64,000 nucleotides of DNA from NCBI GenBank assembly GCA_013423385.1, contig BLZA01000019.1, positions 1 to 64,000 on the forward strand, read 5' to 3'. This DNA comes from Naganishia liquefaciens. Its lineage: Eukaryota; Basidiomycota; Tremellomycetes; Filobasidiales; Filobasidiaceae. The position numbers and the translations under genes were made by a program. Below are positions 21,141-33,863 of this stretch, in pieces. Below the pieces are notes generated by a model. It did no database searches. It had not been told where the DNA came from and was given only the letters and a program-made list of their open reading frames with translations. Within the stretch, counting starts at the first letter, position 1. Each line of letters starts with the position of its first letter.

Positions 21141-23910
21141 ATGCGCATCTTCCCTTTGCTCGCCTTCATACTGGCATACCTCAACCTTGTCGCCGCCGCC
21201 GAACAGAAATCTTCTACAAGCGCCTTCCAGAACATCTGCCAGCAGATCTCGAAACTCAGGACATGTAAGACAACTCTCTCTCTGCCCGAAGTAGTAGTCG
21301 TCAAGGGCAAGATCAACTGGGTCAAGTGGAACGGATGTAAGAACAAGATCCGGCTTTTCGGTGGATGGACCTGCGCGGGCGGCTATGACAAGGGACAGAT
21401 CGAAGGTCCGGTGGGCGTCAAGGTGAATTGGAAGAAGTATGCGATTTGCGATATGGCGCGGAAGAATATTCCCAATTATGCGGATATCATGGATCGTGCG
21501 ACGGGCATGTGCAAGTGTATTCCGCAGGTAGGCATGTGCCGTCCAAAATACGAATTTAACGAACTGATCTTGAAACGTGAAAAGGCTCTGGAAGGTCTCG
21601 ACGATCAGACCACAAAGGCGGTCTTCACATCGGGTGACGTCGGTGCCTCGTCGGCCAAGGTTCTGCAAAAGTACTATGCCCTCGAGAGCTGCTACGTGGA
21701 CGCTGCGATGGCCGTCAAGGACAACAAGGCCGGTCTAACACAAGGCAATGGTCAGCTGGTCACGAAGCCTGGCACCATGATATTCCGAGCTGCGGAGCTG
21801 GGTGAGTTCGCTACTTTTCATCTTTAGCGCTTTGTTCTGATATATATGTCTACAGACACCTCACGATACGCCGCATTCGCCACAGCTCTGGCGCCTTGCT
21901 TTGTCGGCGCGTGTGATCCCGATGCGATCATCGGCTTCTTCACGAACTACCTCAGAGACTCGGAAGAGGCCATCAAGGACGAATTATCAGCGCTTTTCAA
22001 GCCGTGGACGAGCTCGGCGAATTCGCTGAGTAACGCATTTGACCAGATTGTCAACGTGACGAGCGGTATTGGAGCGCAAATCGATCAGGTGGAGAAGGAT
22101 GTCAAGACGCTCGTGGATGACTTTTGCTCGTCGCCAGCCGTATGTGCTAACAACACATTGGAGGGATTAAGGACTCAGGGTGAGTTAGTATCGTGCTGTC
22201 GCGGATTTGACTGATTCCGAGATCGTGCGTAGTCGAGTCCACATTGGATGTTGCCAAACAGATTGCCCAGCTCGACGCCATCGTCAAGTCAGCATCTACT
22301 TCGGTCAGGGAGATCGGCACCGTCATTTCCGCTGGCTCGGACGCTATCGATGCCGTGTCGGATCTCGGCGTCGCCGAAATCGTTCAAAAGGTGGAAGATG
22401 GCTCGTTCCGCAAAATCGAAGAGCTAGCCGGTGCTTTGAAAGCCGCGCAGCATCTACCCCAAATCATCTCCGATATTCAGAAGCAAAGTGGACAGCTCAC
22501 CACGGTGGTCTCTGAATTGCAAGCCAAGGGTCCGCAATTCGTGGATTCCGTCCAGAAAATTGTCGGACAGAATTGGCTCGAGAATTATGACAAGGCGGAT
22601 GCCGCAGCCGCTGACCGGCTCTCGAAGCAGGTACAACAGGTTCAGAACTTGATGACCCGACTTGTGCCTCAAGCAACGCAACTCTACGCCAGTGCTACAT
22701 TCCTTATTGACTCGCTCAGTAGTGTCTCTGTGCAGAGAGATCTGGACGTGCAGCTCGACCTAGGCGTCGCATCGTATCAGCGACAAACGTCTGGCTGGTT
22801 CCACATGCCTTGTTTGACGACCGGAACTTTGTCGTATAATCTGTTTGGTTTCAAGGGTTCCATTGATTACCCGAAGGTAAGCTCTAGAATACGCCGTCGC
22901 CATGCTTTGACTGACGAGTCAACGTACAGTTTTACCGGTGCAAGCAAAATTACAAGATTCCCTTCCCGAACCAGCATATTCCTTATGTGCGCTTGCGAAT
23001 GCCCAGTGACGCTTTACTCGCGAGGCTTGGGGGAACGCTGCCTTCCGGCTCCACGACATCCATATCCGTTGTCAGCGCACAAGCCCAAGTCGCGACCGCT
23101 GCTCCTTCCAGCGCCAGTCCCACCACAGCCTCCAGTATCGCCACAACATTCGAGGCTTCCAGTGCATCGTCGTCGACCTTCATCGTAACGGTTTCCACTT
23201 CTGCAGAATCTTCTACCAGGTTGGAGGAGAGCAGCACGTCACCCTCAACGTCCGCTGTTGCCTCTACTTCGAGCGAGTCGGTATCGGAATCTATCACGCA
23301 GGAGAGCGCAACGCCAACCCCGACTACGGCCCCCGTCCGACGCGAAAGAGTAAGGCCTTTCAACCCTGCTAAAGTCCGAAGACAATCGGCAGAAGAGGAT
23401 ACGCCCGACGTGATACCGCCAGATGAGACTCTCTCTGCCGATTTGCCCGGTGGTTTCTTCACGGACACTGCTCAGGCTTCGGCTGCAGCGAGAGAAACGA
23501 TCCCAAGTACCATCTTGTTTACATCGACAACGATCAACGGCCAAGCAACGACCGTCTCACTTGCCGCGATCCCGACCGGCGCTCCAATCTCGACCGAAGT
23601 GGAACCCGATCCGACGCTAGCCGGCAGCGATTTCTCTATTGCCGAAACGTTTGCAATTGCGACAGACTTGACCACCACGAGTCTCGATGAGGATATGACC
23701 ACTTGGACTCCGCTGGGTACCGTTGCGCTAGACACGGACCTGCCCTCGATCACGCCCGGTCCGACAACGCCTGCCACTTCCACATCGACGCCAACGTCAA
23801 CGACGACAGCAACAACCGGAGGGAATGCAACAAGTGGAGGCGAGCACCTAGCTTATGCAGGATGGTTCACAGCGTCAATTGCGCTGCTCTTTAGTTTCTG
23901 GTTGATTTGA
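21141..23910 (+). CDS. large putative GPI-anchored surface protein, unknown family
   Basis: Four exons (21141-21801, 21856-22179, 22233-22876, 22930-23910) give 869 residues. Residues 1-20 are a signal peptide (MRIFPLLAFILAYLNLVAAA). The ectodomain to about residue 300 has scattered Cys (FQNIC, WTCAGGY, GMCKC, GMCRP, APCFVGACD). A helical, coiled-coil-like region follows (residues about 280-480: repeated A/Q/V/L heptads, DIQKQSGQLTTVVSELQ). The C-terminal third is Ser/Thr/Ala-rich, expected to be heavily O-glycosylated, with an internal PVRRERVRP basic site. The end, NATSGG followed by a hydrophobic tail GWFTASIALLFSFWLI, is typical of a GPI-anchor signal. I do not recognise the ectodomain family; a wall or adhesion role is inference. 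Confidence 0.8.
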
Positions 23911-25088
23911 GTCGGTAGTGTGTACTGAACGATCAGTTTCCATAAGGCGAGCGTGACATAAAAATCTGATACATCGCAAGTGTTGTATTTCGGCCAATGC
24001 GCAGTGACTATAATGATGAAAGGATGATTGCATACTTGTAACGATGAAGACATATGCATGATGACAGCGAAAGCATGTCTTGATAGGCTGCCTGGGTCCG
24101 AAAGATACAGTTGGGCGATCACTCACAATTTTCACAGATAAAATGATCGCTTGCTTATAGGCACCCCGTTCTCCCTCCTTCCTCTCATCGAATTTGTTCG
24201 AGAGTATAGTCGTGAGTAAGGCGAGTCACTGTGATCAGAAAGCCGACAAAAGGCATCCTTGACAGGAACAAATAGTTAGGGCGCATGCTGGTCAGACCCG
24301 CGGCGTAGACGGGGACTACTATCGATCCGTGATGCTATGCCGCCAGAGCCCAAGTAGGTCGAATGGAGATTTGTCGAAGATTGCTGCGCAGACATCATTC
24401 TGCCAACTCGAAATCTTTGATCTTTGAATCCAGACCAGTGTCTTGATCAGCTTGATGGATTTCTCATAGGCGTTTAGAGGAAGCTCTTGGTTATCCAGGT
24501 AGCATTTTATTGACTATGGCAAGAAGGTGTACCCAAGCTGCACAAGCTTCAGTTTTCCGTGATTGGGGTAAAGGTTTGATCGACATAGAGCCTGAGGTGA
24601 GAAAAACTCACACCATAACTATGTCTAGCGAAATGTCTGAAACGTGGATCTGCAGGCATAACCGCGTTCCTCTCGTTGTGCAAGTTGGTTATGGAATGCG
24701 GCACAGCTGCGTTGTCTCCTTTCTGCTGTATATTGCTGTATGCTCACACGTTCAAGCAGCACAACTCCGTCTATCCGACTGTCACACCAATCCAAAGAAC
24801 TGCAAGCGAGCCGTGCTGTTCAAGCCGTTTCCATGCCATTTTTGACGACGACAAGCTGCTCAATGATATAGCAGTTTGAAGTCGAAACGCAGAGCGAGCT
24901 GATCGAGCTGATCGAGCTGATCGCGAGCAGCTCAAGGGTCGACCCGCGGTGCGCGTCTTTGTCCAGAGTCGGGCTGCGCTTTGGATAATTAGGGCCCTGG
25001 CGATCGGAGACTTGTCTCTGCTTCACTGCGACTCAACTTTTGAGGAGACATTGGGTTCGGACCTGGGCTATTCCGCAAACACCCCATC
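23911..25088. other. intergenic region before uL2m
   Basis: About 1.2 kb without a recognised gene. It contains the short direct repeat at 24895-24921 listed separately. Small frames on either strand lack any motif. Confidence 0.5.
24895..24921. repeat. 9-bp tandem repeat (cgagctgat)x3
   Basis: Three exact head-to-tail copies of cgagctgat, followed by the related cgcgagcag. It is a minor microsatellite-like array in the uL2m upstream region. Confidence 0.8.
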
Positions 25089-26614
25089 ATGCCCACCATG
25101 CTTCGCACCACCGCGTGCAGAACGCTCGCAAAGAGCGGTGCGTCTCGTCTCGCAGCAGTCCGATACAACGCTACCGTCGCCGCACCGCCAACATCCAGTT
25201 CAGCGCTGTTCATGTCGGGACCCACGGCGCAAAAAGTGCAGAGTCAAGCCCGGGTCGTCAAGTATGCTGGAAAGAAGAAGCCCATCACGCCGGTCAGTCA
25301 TGGTCGTAGAAGTGTCTCTGCTTGTACTGACATTGGCTGCAGGGAATCCGTCATACGATTCAAATCCACCACCCGCATCTGCACAAGGAAGGTCCCCTGC
25401 GTGACCTGACGCTCCCGCTCCGACGTTCAGGTGGACGAAACGATACCGGACGCGTCGTCAATCGATTCGTCGGTGGAGGTCACAAGCGACGACTCCGTAT
25501 CGTCGATTTCCACAGGAAAATTGAAGGGGAGCATGATGTCGTGCGAATCGAATACGATCCGGGACGCAGTGCGCACATTGCTTTGATCAAGGCTCGATCC
25601 GTCGCACCGACAAAAGCGTTCCAGGAAAAACTTGCCTTGGAGCTCGACGTCTCCGCGTGGGGCCCGCAACCATTCAGCAAGACGCCCGTTCAGGCCAAGG
25701 AACTCGAAAAAGTATGCGGCGGGTACAGCTATATTCTCGCGCCAGATGGTCTTCGCGCGGGCGACGTTGTCCGAAGCTATCGAAACGGCATTCCCTCGGA
25801 ACTTCTGGCAGGACTCGGTTCTGGTGGATACGAAGACGCCGCCTCCTCGGCCGATGCCGCCTCGGAGCTGGACACCGATCCGGCGAGCCCGCAAACCGTA
25901 CTCTCACCCTCTGCTGCCGCTTCGGCGGGTTCTGCATCATCATCCCGAGCGCTCGGTATGCTTCGTACGCTGACGCTCAAGCCAGGAAACGTTCTCCCGC
26001 TCGACCTGTGTCCGCCGGGAACGATCATCCACAATATTTCGCTCAAACCCGAGGGCAAGATGCAGCTCTGTCGTAGTGCCGGCACGTTTGGTCAGATTGT
26101 CGCCCACGGAATCGGCAAGCGGTCGGCCGAGGATGGAGAACCCATGGCGACGGGCACTGTGGGCGCGCAAGGATGGACGCTGGTAAAGCTGCAGAGTGGC
26201 GAAGTTCGAAAGCTGCATCCGAAATGCGTCGGTACGGTCGGCGTCGTCAGCAAGTGAGTCCCTACTGCCGTCGCGGTCGAACCAAGGCTTATGTCCCTTT
26301 TAGCAAGGAGCATCAGCAGGAGCAGATCGGCAAGGCCGGTCGTAAGCGCTGGATGGGCATCAAGCCGCGAGTCCGAGGTGTCGCCATGAACGCGTGTGAT
26401 CATCCCCATGGAGGTGGTCGTGGTAAATCCAAGGGTAACAAGCACCCGAGGAGTGTCTTTGGATGGCTCACGAGGGGAAAGAGGACGAGGCGGCCAAGGG
26501 ACAAGGACGGCAACAAGATGTGCGTATTAGCGGGAATTACTTAGGCGCGGAACTGATGTTTTGCTTTACAGGGTGGTCACCGAACGACCAAGAGGACGCG
26601 CAACCAAGAGCTAG
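25089..26614 (+). CDS. RML2: mitochondrial large-subunit ribosomal protein uL2m
   Basis: Four exons (25089-25292, 25343-26253, 26304-26519, 26572-26614) give 457 residues. An N-terminal Arg/Ala/Ser-rich presequence ([15 protein letters not shown]) suggests mitochondrial import. The RNA-binding domain has [40 protein letters not shown] and [12 protein letters not shown]. The C-terminal domain has [33 protein letters not shown] and the peptidyl-transferase-proximal [17 protein letters not shown]. Between the domains is an Ala/Ser/Asp-rich insert of about 50 residues ([17 protein letters not shown] and on) that bacterial uL2 lacks. The gene ends 105 bp from the convergent CDC73 stop. Confidence 0.95.
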
Positions 26615-26719
26615 ACGACTGATAGTTGTGTGTCGATCTTGTACAATGCATCCTATCGCATACATTGCATGACGTGCTGCACGATGGCTGTCTGCCAAGT
26701 ACACATCCCCGGTGTCTCG

Positions 26720-28690
26720 TCAACGTCTTGGACTCTCTACATATGACCAAAAAGCGCCCACGGTCGGCTTGTCCGTATGACGCGCATACGGATCGATCTG
26801 ACATGCCTCGTCAGCCCGGGCCACATGCAAGACGGCGAGAAAGACCGACCTTGTACGTCTGTACTTTCCAATCCTTGATCGCCGGATGTGGCTGGTCGTT
26901 GCTTAGCTGGAAATACACGCCACGCACTGGAGACGTCTTCAGCCATTGCATTTTAGCCGGAATGCGAAAGCGGACGTACCGTGCTTGAATAGTTCCCTCG
27001 GATCTGTCCATCGGTAGTTCTTGAACTGCCACGCCTGACCCGTCGTGAAAACACACAGTACGCGATCCCTTGATGCACGCCTTGAGCACGGAAGATCCGA
27101 TGACGAAGAGCGAGAAGACCTACCATGCTGCTTCCGGACCCGCAAGCCTACTGAGGACGTCTGTGTTCTCCAGGGCATAGTACTTGATCTTGCGCTCTGC
27201 CATTCACCACTTTCGCATCAGCGATTCTGTTCACACAGATTGGTTGTGACGCGAGGGAAAACGTACCCGTTCCATCGAGGGCCGTAATCGTCCGATAGAT
27301 GACAATCACGTCCTCGAGCCGCCGATTCCCTTCTGCTTGCTGCCGTGCCTTTGCCTGATCCGACTTTTCATACCTATTCAGCCAGGCAACGCCTCATCAG
27401 CGCGTTTTGCGAACGAATGGAGAAAGCGAGGAATTCCAAGAACGTACACTCCTTCCTGTAGAAACCGCTTGACGTTCCACATTGTGATCAGTGCTGTCGG
27501 TGAAGACGAAAGCAAGATGATATTCTGCTGAGCTGCACGTTGTTTCTTTGGCCGGTCTGCCGTGGCGTAGCATGCCGAATCAGCTCTTCGGTGGGAGTAG
27601 TACGGAAAAAGGTATAGCCGGAGAAAACGTACCGCCCGTTCCGTGCGAAAAGATGGGCGCGCCCGGTTTCTGCGTCTTGAATAGTTCACGTAGCGGCTTG
27701 ACCCGTTCTGCCATGATGGCTTTCCGCAGGGCGGTAAAGTCCTGTAATGGTGCAAAGGATGGTCCATTAACCAAGGCAAAGCAAGCCGCGAGCGAGAAAG
27801 CAGCAAGACTCACATTCTTCTTCCCGCCGACTGTGATTCGTAGGGTATCGTATCGGTCCTGTATCGAAATTTCCTGTGAATGAATCTACGAGGGAACAGG
27901 AGCGGAATGAGTACGATCTATATCGACCTTGAAGCAACGCGCGGCGCCGATCCTGGCAGTTACCTTTTTCACAGCCTCGACATCAGCTTGGTTGACGACA
28001 TAGGCTTTCCGTTTCCCCGCTGCTGCTTGCGACGGCTGTGTTTGGGAAGGATCGTACCCTTGCGACGCATCCGTGGGCGCGAGAAGCGTCGATACGGCCG
28101 GATTATGCGGTGCCGGCAGGGATCCCTCAAAGTCTTTTTTGACGAGAGCGGATGATGAGGAGATGAGCGATGCAGCAGACGGAAACGCGGGGTGACGTAC
28201 GATTATCCTCTGGGCGACTGCCGAGGACGAGAATCCTTCCTGCCGGAGCTTCCCCGCCCATCAAGTACTCTTGCACAACCCGACGATCAATCAACGTCAC
28301 CGGTCTAAACGCATTCTCCGCTCCTCCCGGAACCCCCGAGCTTCCTATACCCGTCGCCACGTGCACACCAACATTGGCGACGGACGAATTCTTCATATAG
28401 TCTGCGGCCGAGTTGCCGAGGGACTGAAAGACGTACGTCAACTGCGCGAGGGTGTAGGTCGTCCCCGCATCGTTGAGCTGGGTCGTGAATCTTGTCGGAG
28501 TGTCGGCGGGGATGACGACCCGCTGGGGTGGCTCGCCCTCGGGTGAAGGGTCGAGGGAGATGTAGGAGGCCTTGATGACGGCATCGACGGTGTGCTGTTG
28601 TGTCTTGTCGAGCAGGAGTACGGGGTGTTTTGCAGCGATGTGGGCGCGGAGAATGTTGAGTGGGTCGTGTGCGACGACGGGATCTGCCAT
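26720..28690 (-). CDS. CDC73: Paf1 complex subunit Cdc73 (parafibromin)
   Basis: Part of the Paf1 transcription-elongation complex on RNA polymerase II. The start (28688-28690) gives MADPVVAHDPLNILRAHIAA, followed by LDPSPEGEPPQRVVIPADTP. A middle exon carries KAYVVNQADVEAVKK and FTALRKAIMAERVKPLREL. The C-terminal Ras-like domain has QNIILLSSSPTALITMWNVK and RFLQEGVYV, GNRRLEDVIVIYRTITALDG, VCVFTTGQAWQFKNYRWTDP and RELFKHG, and QPHPAIKDWKVQTYK. The final exon reads ACQIDPYARHTDKPTVGAFW and stops at 26720-26722. Many short introns. Divergent from SFM1 across 250 bp. Confidence 0.93.
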
Positions 28691-28940
28691 TGCGGGACGC
28701 GAGGATGTGTGGATGGGTTGGATGGAATGGAGAGAGATATGGGATGCGATGCCATGCGATGCCATGTATACCTGGCGGAGATGGAGGTTGCCGTGTGCTG
28801 CTGCTGGCTGCGTCGGGCGATCGCGACCGAGTGGGAAGACGCATCGCATACAATTCCGTCTTTCTGTCTTGAACGGCTCGGCCCGTGGACTTGGACATCA
28901 CCCCCGTGCGCCGCCCCATCCATCCATCCATCCATCCATC
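28691..28940. promoter_or_regulatory. shared divergent promoter CDC73 / SFM1 with (CATC)n
   Basis: 250 bp between start codons. A perfect (CATC)6 microsatellite occupies 28917-28940, ending directly at the SFM1 start codon, so it lies in the SFM1 5' leader. Two ggatgg-rich stretches occur on the CDC73 side. The promoter role is inferred from position. Confidence 0.6.
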
Positions 28941-29808
28941 ATGTCCGCCCAAGGCTACAAGTATGTCATCGAGCACATGGAAGACGACGATGCCACCACC
29001 ACCTCGGTCCCGCCCTGGGTGCGCCTCGAGTACGCCCAGATGCTGAAAAACGCAGGCCGGCAAAGCAAGGTCCTCTTCACCTCGCTCTCGGCTCCCTCGG
29101 CTGCCGCTCTTCCCGCACAACTCGCCCAGGCCGTCGGAGACGCACCAGACGTCGCAGCATGTCAAGCCACGACAACGCCCATCCTGGATCTGCTCGCGAC
29201 CGCGGGACCCGACGGCTCGCCCGTGCCCATCTCAAAAGTATGCCTCCTCGATCCACGGGCACCTCAAGTTCTCAGTCCGGCGGATGGCGCACCGGGCGCA
29301 TTCGAGTTTTTCCTGTTTGGTGGAATCTTGGGAGATGATCCGCCGAGGGATAGGACGGGCGAGTTGAGGAAGCTCGGGTTCGAGACGCGGCATTTGGGGA
29401 GCGTGCAAATGACAACGGACACGGTAAGTCCCCGCTGCGCATTGCATAGTCTCCTCTCATCGGCGCTCATACCCTCGGCAAGGCACTTGGAGTCACCAAG
29501 ATCATCATCGACGACAAGATCCCCCTCGACGAAATCAGCTACGTCGTACGTCACTCCGTCCCTCGCCCCTAATCGCTGTATTCTAAACCTCTCTCCAGGA
29601 CCACCCGACAATCCGCTTCAACGACAAGGAAAGCGTCGAGATGCCCTTCCGTACGTTCCACGTTCTCCCGCCTACTTTTTGATCACGCTGACCAGCACGG
29701 ACCCCCTGCACAGGCTACGTCAAGGGCCCAGATGGCGAGCCGATCCTTCCGGCGGGGATGCGCGAGCTGTTGCAGCAAGACCTCAACAAGACGTTTGACG
29801 AGTTTTAG
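28941..29808 (+). CDS. SFM1: SPOUT protein-arginine methyltransferase SFM1
   Basis: Yeast Sfm1 methylates an arginine of ribosomal protein uS3 (Rps3). Four exons (28941-29423, 29483-29545, 29599-29650, 29714-29808) give 230 residues. Motifs in order: YKYVIEHMEDD, WVRLEYAQML, VCLLDPRAPQVLSPADG, FFLFGGILGDDPPRDRT (the knot and AdoMet-binding glycine-rich loop), ELRKLGFETRHLGSVQMTTD, VTKIIIDDKIPLDEISYVD and ESVEMPFRYV. All are characteristic of this family. The fit is full length with no apparent defect. Confidence 0.93.
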
Positions 29809-30419
29809 CGGAGCGTATATCCCCGCGCGTTCCAATGTTCCGAGGCATTGTATCGCTGGCAACTATATCCATCATTTGAGGGTCTGCAAATTGGCGGCGG
29901 CTCAACCGGCGCAAGGTGTCAAGTACGTGTCTCGTCACCTTGAGAATCATATAGGTTCACGCGCACGGCCAGTCGATCCGTTCGCAGCGGCGAAGTCAAA
30001 TACGCAGAGTTCTGGCATAATCATAGCTAAAGCCCATGTCTCGCTCCATTATGCTTGCCATGGATAGAACGGCGTCAAGCTGGCGCCCAACTGGCCTGAA
30101 CTTGCATCCCCTCGTGTGCTCCATTGGGCTATTGATTGCTGTGTTCTGATCTGTTTACGGTGTATGATATCGTCATAAGCCTTTGCGTCCTCATCGTTCT
30201 ACCTCGGCAAAGATTGATTGCCTTCGATGGCTTGCCTAGAGCTTCAGTTCATCTGCCTTTTTCAAACGAGTTTTCTTTTTTCAACAGGATATTATGATGG
30301 CAACCAAAAGCACAACAAGGATATTTATGGTACACCGCTTGTTCCGCTGACGGACCGGGTTATTATAGCAACGAACAAGGCCAATCTATAGGCGTCGGCG
30401 ACGACTCCCGTCATGGTTT
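29809..30419. other. intergenic region between SFM1 and the first siderophore transporter
   Basis: About 610 bp where the two genes converge. It holds both 3' ends; nothing else was recognised. Confidence 0.5.
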
Positions 30420-32522
30420 TTAGCCGAGGAACTTCCTGACGAAGCCCCTCTGGGATCCTCCCTCGGTATCCTGCGATCCCGAGTGAATCGACTCGTCCTC
30501 CTCGGCGTTCTTGAGCGACTGCTCGCTGGTCAAGGTCGGGTTCTTGAGCAGGATCGAGAAGACGATCAACGGAATGCACAAGCAGATACCGACAATGCAG
30601 AGGATCCTCTGAACGTGCTGATAGGCGTGGTTCACGGCCTCTCGAGAAGCAGTGCCGACCGGGTTGGTGATGATCCAGGTGTAAGGAGATCCATAGATTT
30701 CCTGGGCGAGGGTGACATTTCCAACCGCCTTTTCAATCTCCTTGGGAAGGATCTGGGACCAAATGGCACCGGAAACAGTGGAGCCGAGCGCGGAACCGAT
30801 GTTGTAGGTCGCCAAGTAGAGACCTGGAGAGAGAAGGCGTTGAAGTCAGTTTTGTTCATGCTTGAATGGACAATTCAACGAACCAGTGACAATTGCGACA
30901 TTTTGATGCTTTGTTTGCGTCTGAACGGATGCTTGCGTCGGATAACTGGAAAGAAGGCACAGACGACGTTGTCAGCGATGATCGCCAATCGATTTGCTTT
31001 GTCCTTCAACTCTCGATACTTACGAGAACAGACCGCCCGAAATACCGAGGACGATTTCAGCACCGATGATACCGGCATAGGCCGAGTTGGAAATACCCCC
31101 TCGGTATCGGATCAAGAGACCGAAAGCGACCATGAACAAACAACATCCGAAAACGATGAACGGCTTGAGTTGTCGGACCCGGTAGACGACGAGGCCGAGC
31201 AGGGTACCGGTAATGACGGATGCAAACGAGTACAGCGAGGTGATTCGAGTCGCGGACTTGACAGATTCATCAAAAGCGACAACAAGGACGGGGTAGAGGT
31301 AGGCTCCCTGCATGTACCATGCAAAGTTCAAGGTGCACGCGATACCGAAACCTGCCCAAACGCCACGGTTCTTGAGAAGCTTGAAAGGCACGAGAGGGTA
31401 TCGAGCTTTCCTTTCCCAAACGACGAAGAAGGGGATGCAGCAGAATCCGATGACGAGAGGTGCGAGAATGTGGGCCTGCTTCCATGTGGCGGGCGTACTC
31501 GAAACGCCTCCGGCAAGCGTGAGGGGTACGAGGATCAAGGCGAAGACTGCAATCATGAGGATGATACCGATAACGTCCAGTTGCCAGAAGAGCTCCTTGG
31601 CGAGGCCGACGGCTCCGTAGTGAGCGAAAGGAGTGGTGTATCCATCGAGGACGCCAGCTCGTGCGGCTCGTCGTTGCGCAATGTAGAGAGTGACGATGAG
31701 GGGAAGACAGCAGACGGGGTAGATAATGGCCCACATGCCAATACCCCAGTTCCAGGTCGTAGCCTCGAGAACGGCAGCGGTGATGTCACCAGAGACCCAG
31801 GTGTTGATCTGAAGCAGCAGCAATGAGCGCAATCCCGATGCGAAACATCAAGCAACTTACAATGAAGGGCATGGCAGGGATGAACGAGAAGAACAGTCGC
31901 GCTCGAGTCGAGGTCAGATCCGCAACAATGACTTCTGCGAGAAGCATGATCATGGTGTACCCAATCTGGTAGATGACGGCACCGCCGCAGAAGGCCGAAA
32001 CTCCGTCCGAGGTGGCCTCGACGATCGTGCCAACGACATAGAAGATGATACTGATGATGATGAGTTCGAGTCGACCAAAGACATCACAGATCTTTGCGGC
32101 AGTGGGCTGAGCGGCGGCGGCAATGACAGATCGAAGGACGTTGATGGTGGAAAGCAAGGAGTGCGTGCTGGATGCCCAGGTCAGTCAATCAATTTGAGGA
32201 GGTGAAAATCGCCGTCTACTCACGCGTAAGAGTTGGTAGCGTAACTTTGATACGTGTATCGAACGGTACCATCGAGACCGTAACAGTACGCAATCAAGAA
32301 CAGACCGACAAAAACGACCACACGGTCAACCGTGCCGAGTTGGCTGTTGATGGCTTCAATACGTCGCACACCGGCCGTTGCGAGAATGTTTTCAGTTTCG
32401 GGTGTTTGACCGTAGGTCTTCGATCCAGAGTCGAGGACATGCTGGTCATACTCGGGAACATTAGGAGTGTTCTTGGACGAACTAGCGTCCTCGGGATGCT
32501 TCTCGTATGCCTCAGCGGACAT
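30420..32522 (-). CDS. siderophore-iron MFS transporter (SIT/ARN family), copy 1
   Basis: A 14-helix proton-coupled importer of ferric siderophores at the plasma membrane or endosomes. The start (32520-32522) gives [19 protein letters not shown] cytosolic N-terminus with [12 protein letters not shown] leads to [20 protein letters not shown], which is highly typical of fungal Sit1/Arn/MirB proteins. Further motifs: [113 protein letters not shown]. It ends [12 protein letters not shown] with the stop at 30420-30422. Several short introns. Three HGATAR motifs lie upstream (listed). The closest relative is the gene at 33864-36109; substrate unknown. Confidence 0.92.
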
Positions 32523-33863
32523 GTTGCAGATGTTGAGGGAGGGGAAGGGCGACGAGATGAAGAGACGAGATGAAGAGACGAGATGAAGAGACGGGTGAGG
32601 AGGCGGGTGAGGAATCTCAGGGCCAGGGCAAGCAGGTCACGTTCCAAGCGTGGTCTATATATCCTTGAGCGAGCTATCTGGAAAAAAGTTAGACATCAAA
32701 ACTAGCTTGGCACGACGACAACCGACACCTCGGAGGTTGTCGCTCACCTGCAGAACGGGGCGAGGGGCGTTAGAGGTCCTGCTGCTGCTCGGCGCGGCGC
32801 GATGAGGATTTTACGGGGTGGATCAAGCCTGATAATGGGATGCAAATTCTTAATCAGATAACAAGATCGAGATCACTCGTCTCCTAATAACCTGTATGGC
32901 CGAGAAATTTTTTTTTTCACCCGCTTCTCGCTCTATGCTGCAGGCTGAAGTGCCCAGCTGGAAGGGAGCAGCCGCCTCGCTTGCTGTGATTCCGGAAAGA
33001 GAGGCGATGAGGCGAGAGCTGGCGCAGCTGCTGGAGCTGCGCAAAGCTGGGCCGGTGAGGCAGTAGAGCTGTCATGGATAAGAGACTGCTGCCTCGAGTT
33101 CTGCCTCGAGGTGGCAAACATGTGCAAGAAATAACCGGAGACCCTTAAGCGAGCTGCCTGATGGAAGGCTGAGCTGGCTGATAGCTAAGCTGATGAAAGA
33201 GCTCCAGACTTCCACCGAGTGGATCAATCCAGAGATGGCGTTGTTCGGGAGGAGAGCGAGGGCATGCCCGCATGCTGCTTAGTCAGCAGGGTACCCGTCG
33301 GCATTCCTAGTTAAGACATAGGCGCGTGTTCTCACGCAATAATAATGTCGCGCCAAAGGCAGCAAAGGGAGCTCAGTCAGCTCCTGTGGCCAGCAAACAA
33401 CACTTTGCAAGAGCAAACTAAAGGCAGTAAGAATCAGTCAGCTCTGGAAAGACCTTTGCCATAGCGGAATTCGATTTCAATTCGCCATCACAGCTGCCTG
33501 GTCTCCCCCGACATGCACCTTCTGCTTCTTCAACCCCAGCTTTTATCGCCCAGGCGAACGCTCTTGCCGTCTGGCATTGAGCTTGTAATTCTTCCCTCTA
33601 GTTTTTTAGCTGATCCCTACTCTTTGGGATGCCCCGTCGACGCTGCATACCTGGATGATCGGATGTCAGAATGTACTTCTCACCGCCGTCAGACCAGGAT
33701 GCGGCGCACATCCATAAGATATAAGATATATATTGGAGCAGATACGATACATTATCTAGCAAAGCTCTATTTCTGTCGTCCTTTTCTCGTATCGCTTAAT
33801 GTACAATATATGAGATACAGTAGTCGCCTTTTTCGCTTGAGGCTCCCATCCTCCTTCCCCTGC
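32523..33863. other. intergenic region between the two transporters
   Basis: About 1.34 kb, upstream of copy 1 and downstream of copy 2. It contains the GATA-type motifs listed separately and several agctgatagct-like words (33170-33380). A 13-bp repeat, gatgaagagacga, occurs around 32556-32592 in the copy 1 leader. No coding exon was recognised. Confidence 0.5.
32674..32861. promoter_or_regulatory. HGATAR motifs upstream of siderophore transporter 1
   Basis: Three matches to HGATAR, the site of fungal iron-responsive GATA repressors (Urbs1, SreA, Fep1, Cir1 type): AGATAG on the minus strand at 32674-32679, TGATAA at 32830-32835 and AGATAA at 32856-32861. They lie 150-340 bp upstream of the start codon. 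One weaker example, TGATAG at 36248-36253, lies upstream of copy 2. Such motifs also occur by chance; regulation by iron is inference. Confidence 0.4.

Noticed and set aside
24895-24930. Short repeats considered as a CRISPR-like array
   Set aside because: Units are 9 bp with no spacers in a eukaryotic context; a simple microsatellite.
30483-31826. 447-codon plus-strand frame
   Set aside because: It lies antisense to the well-supported siderophore transporter, has a polar, repetitive composition and no motif; a codon-bias shadow.
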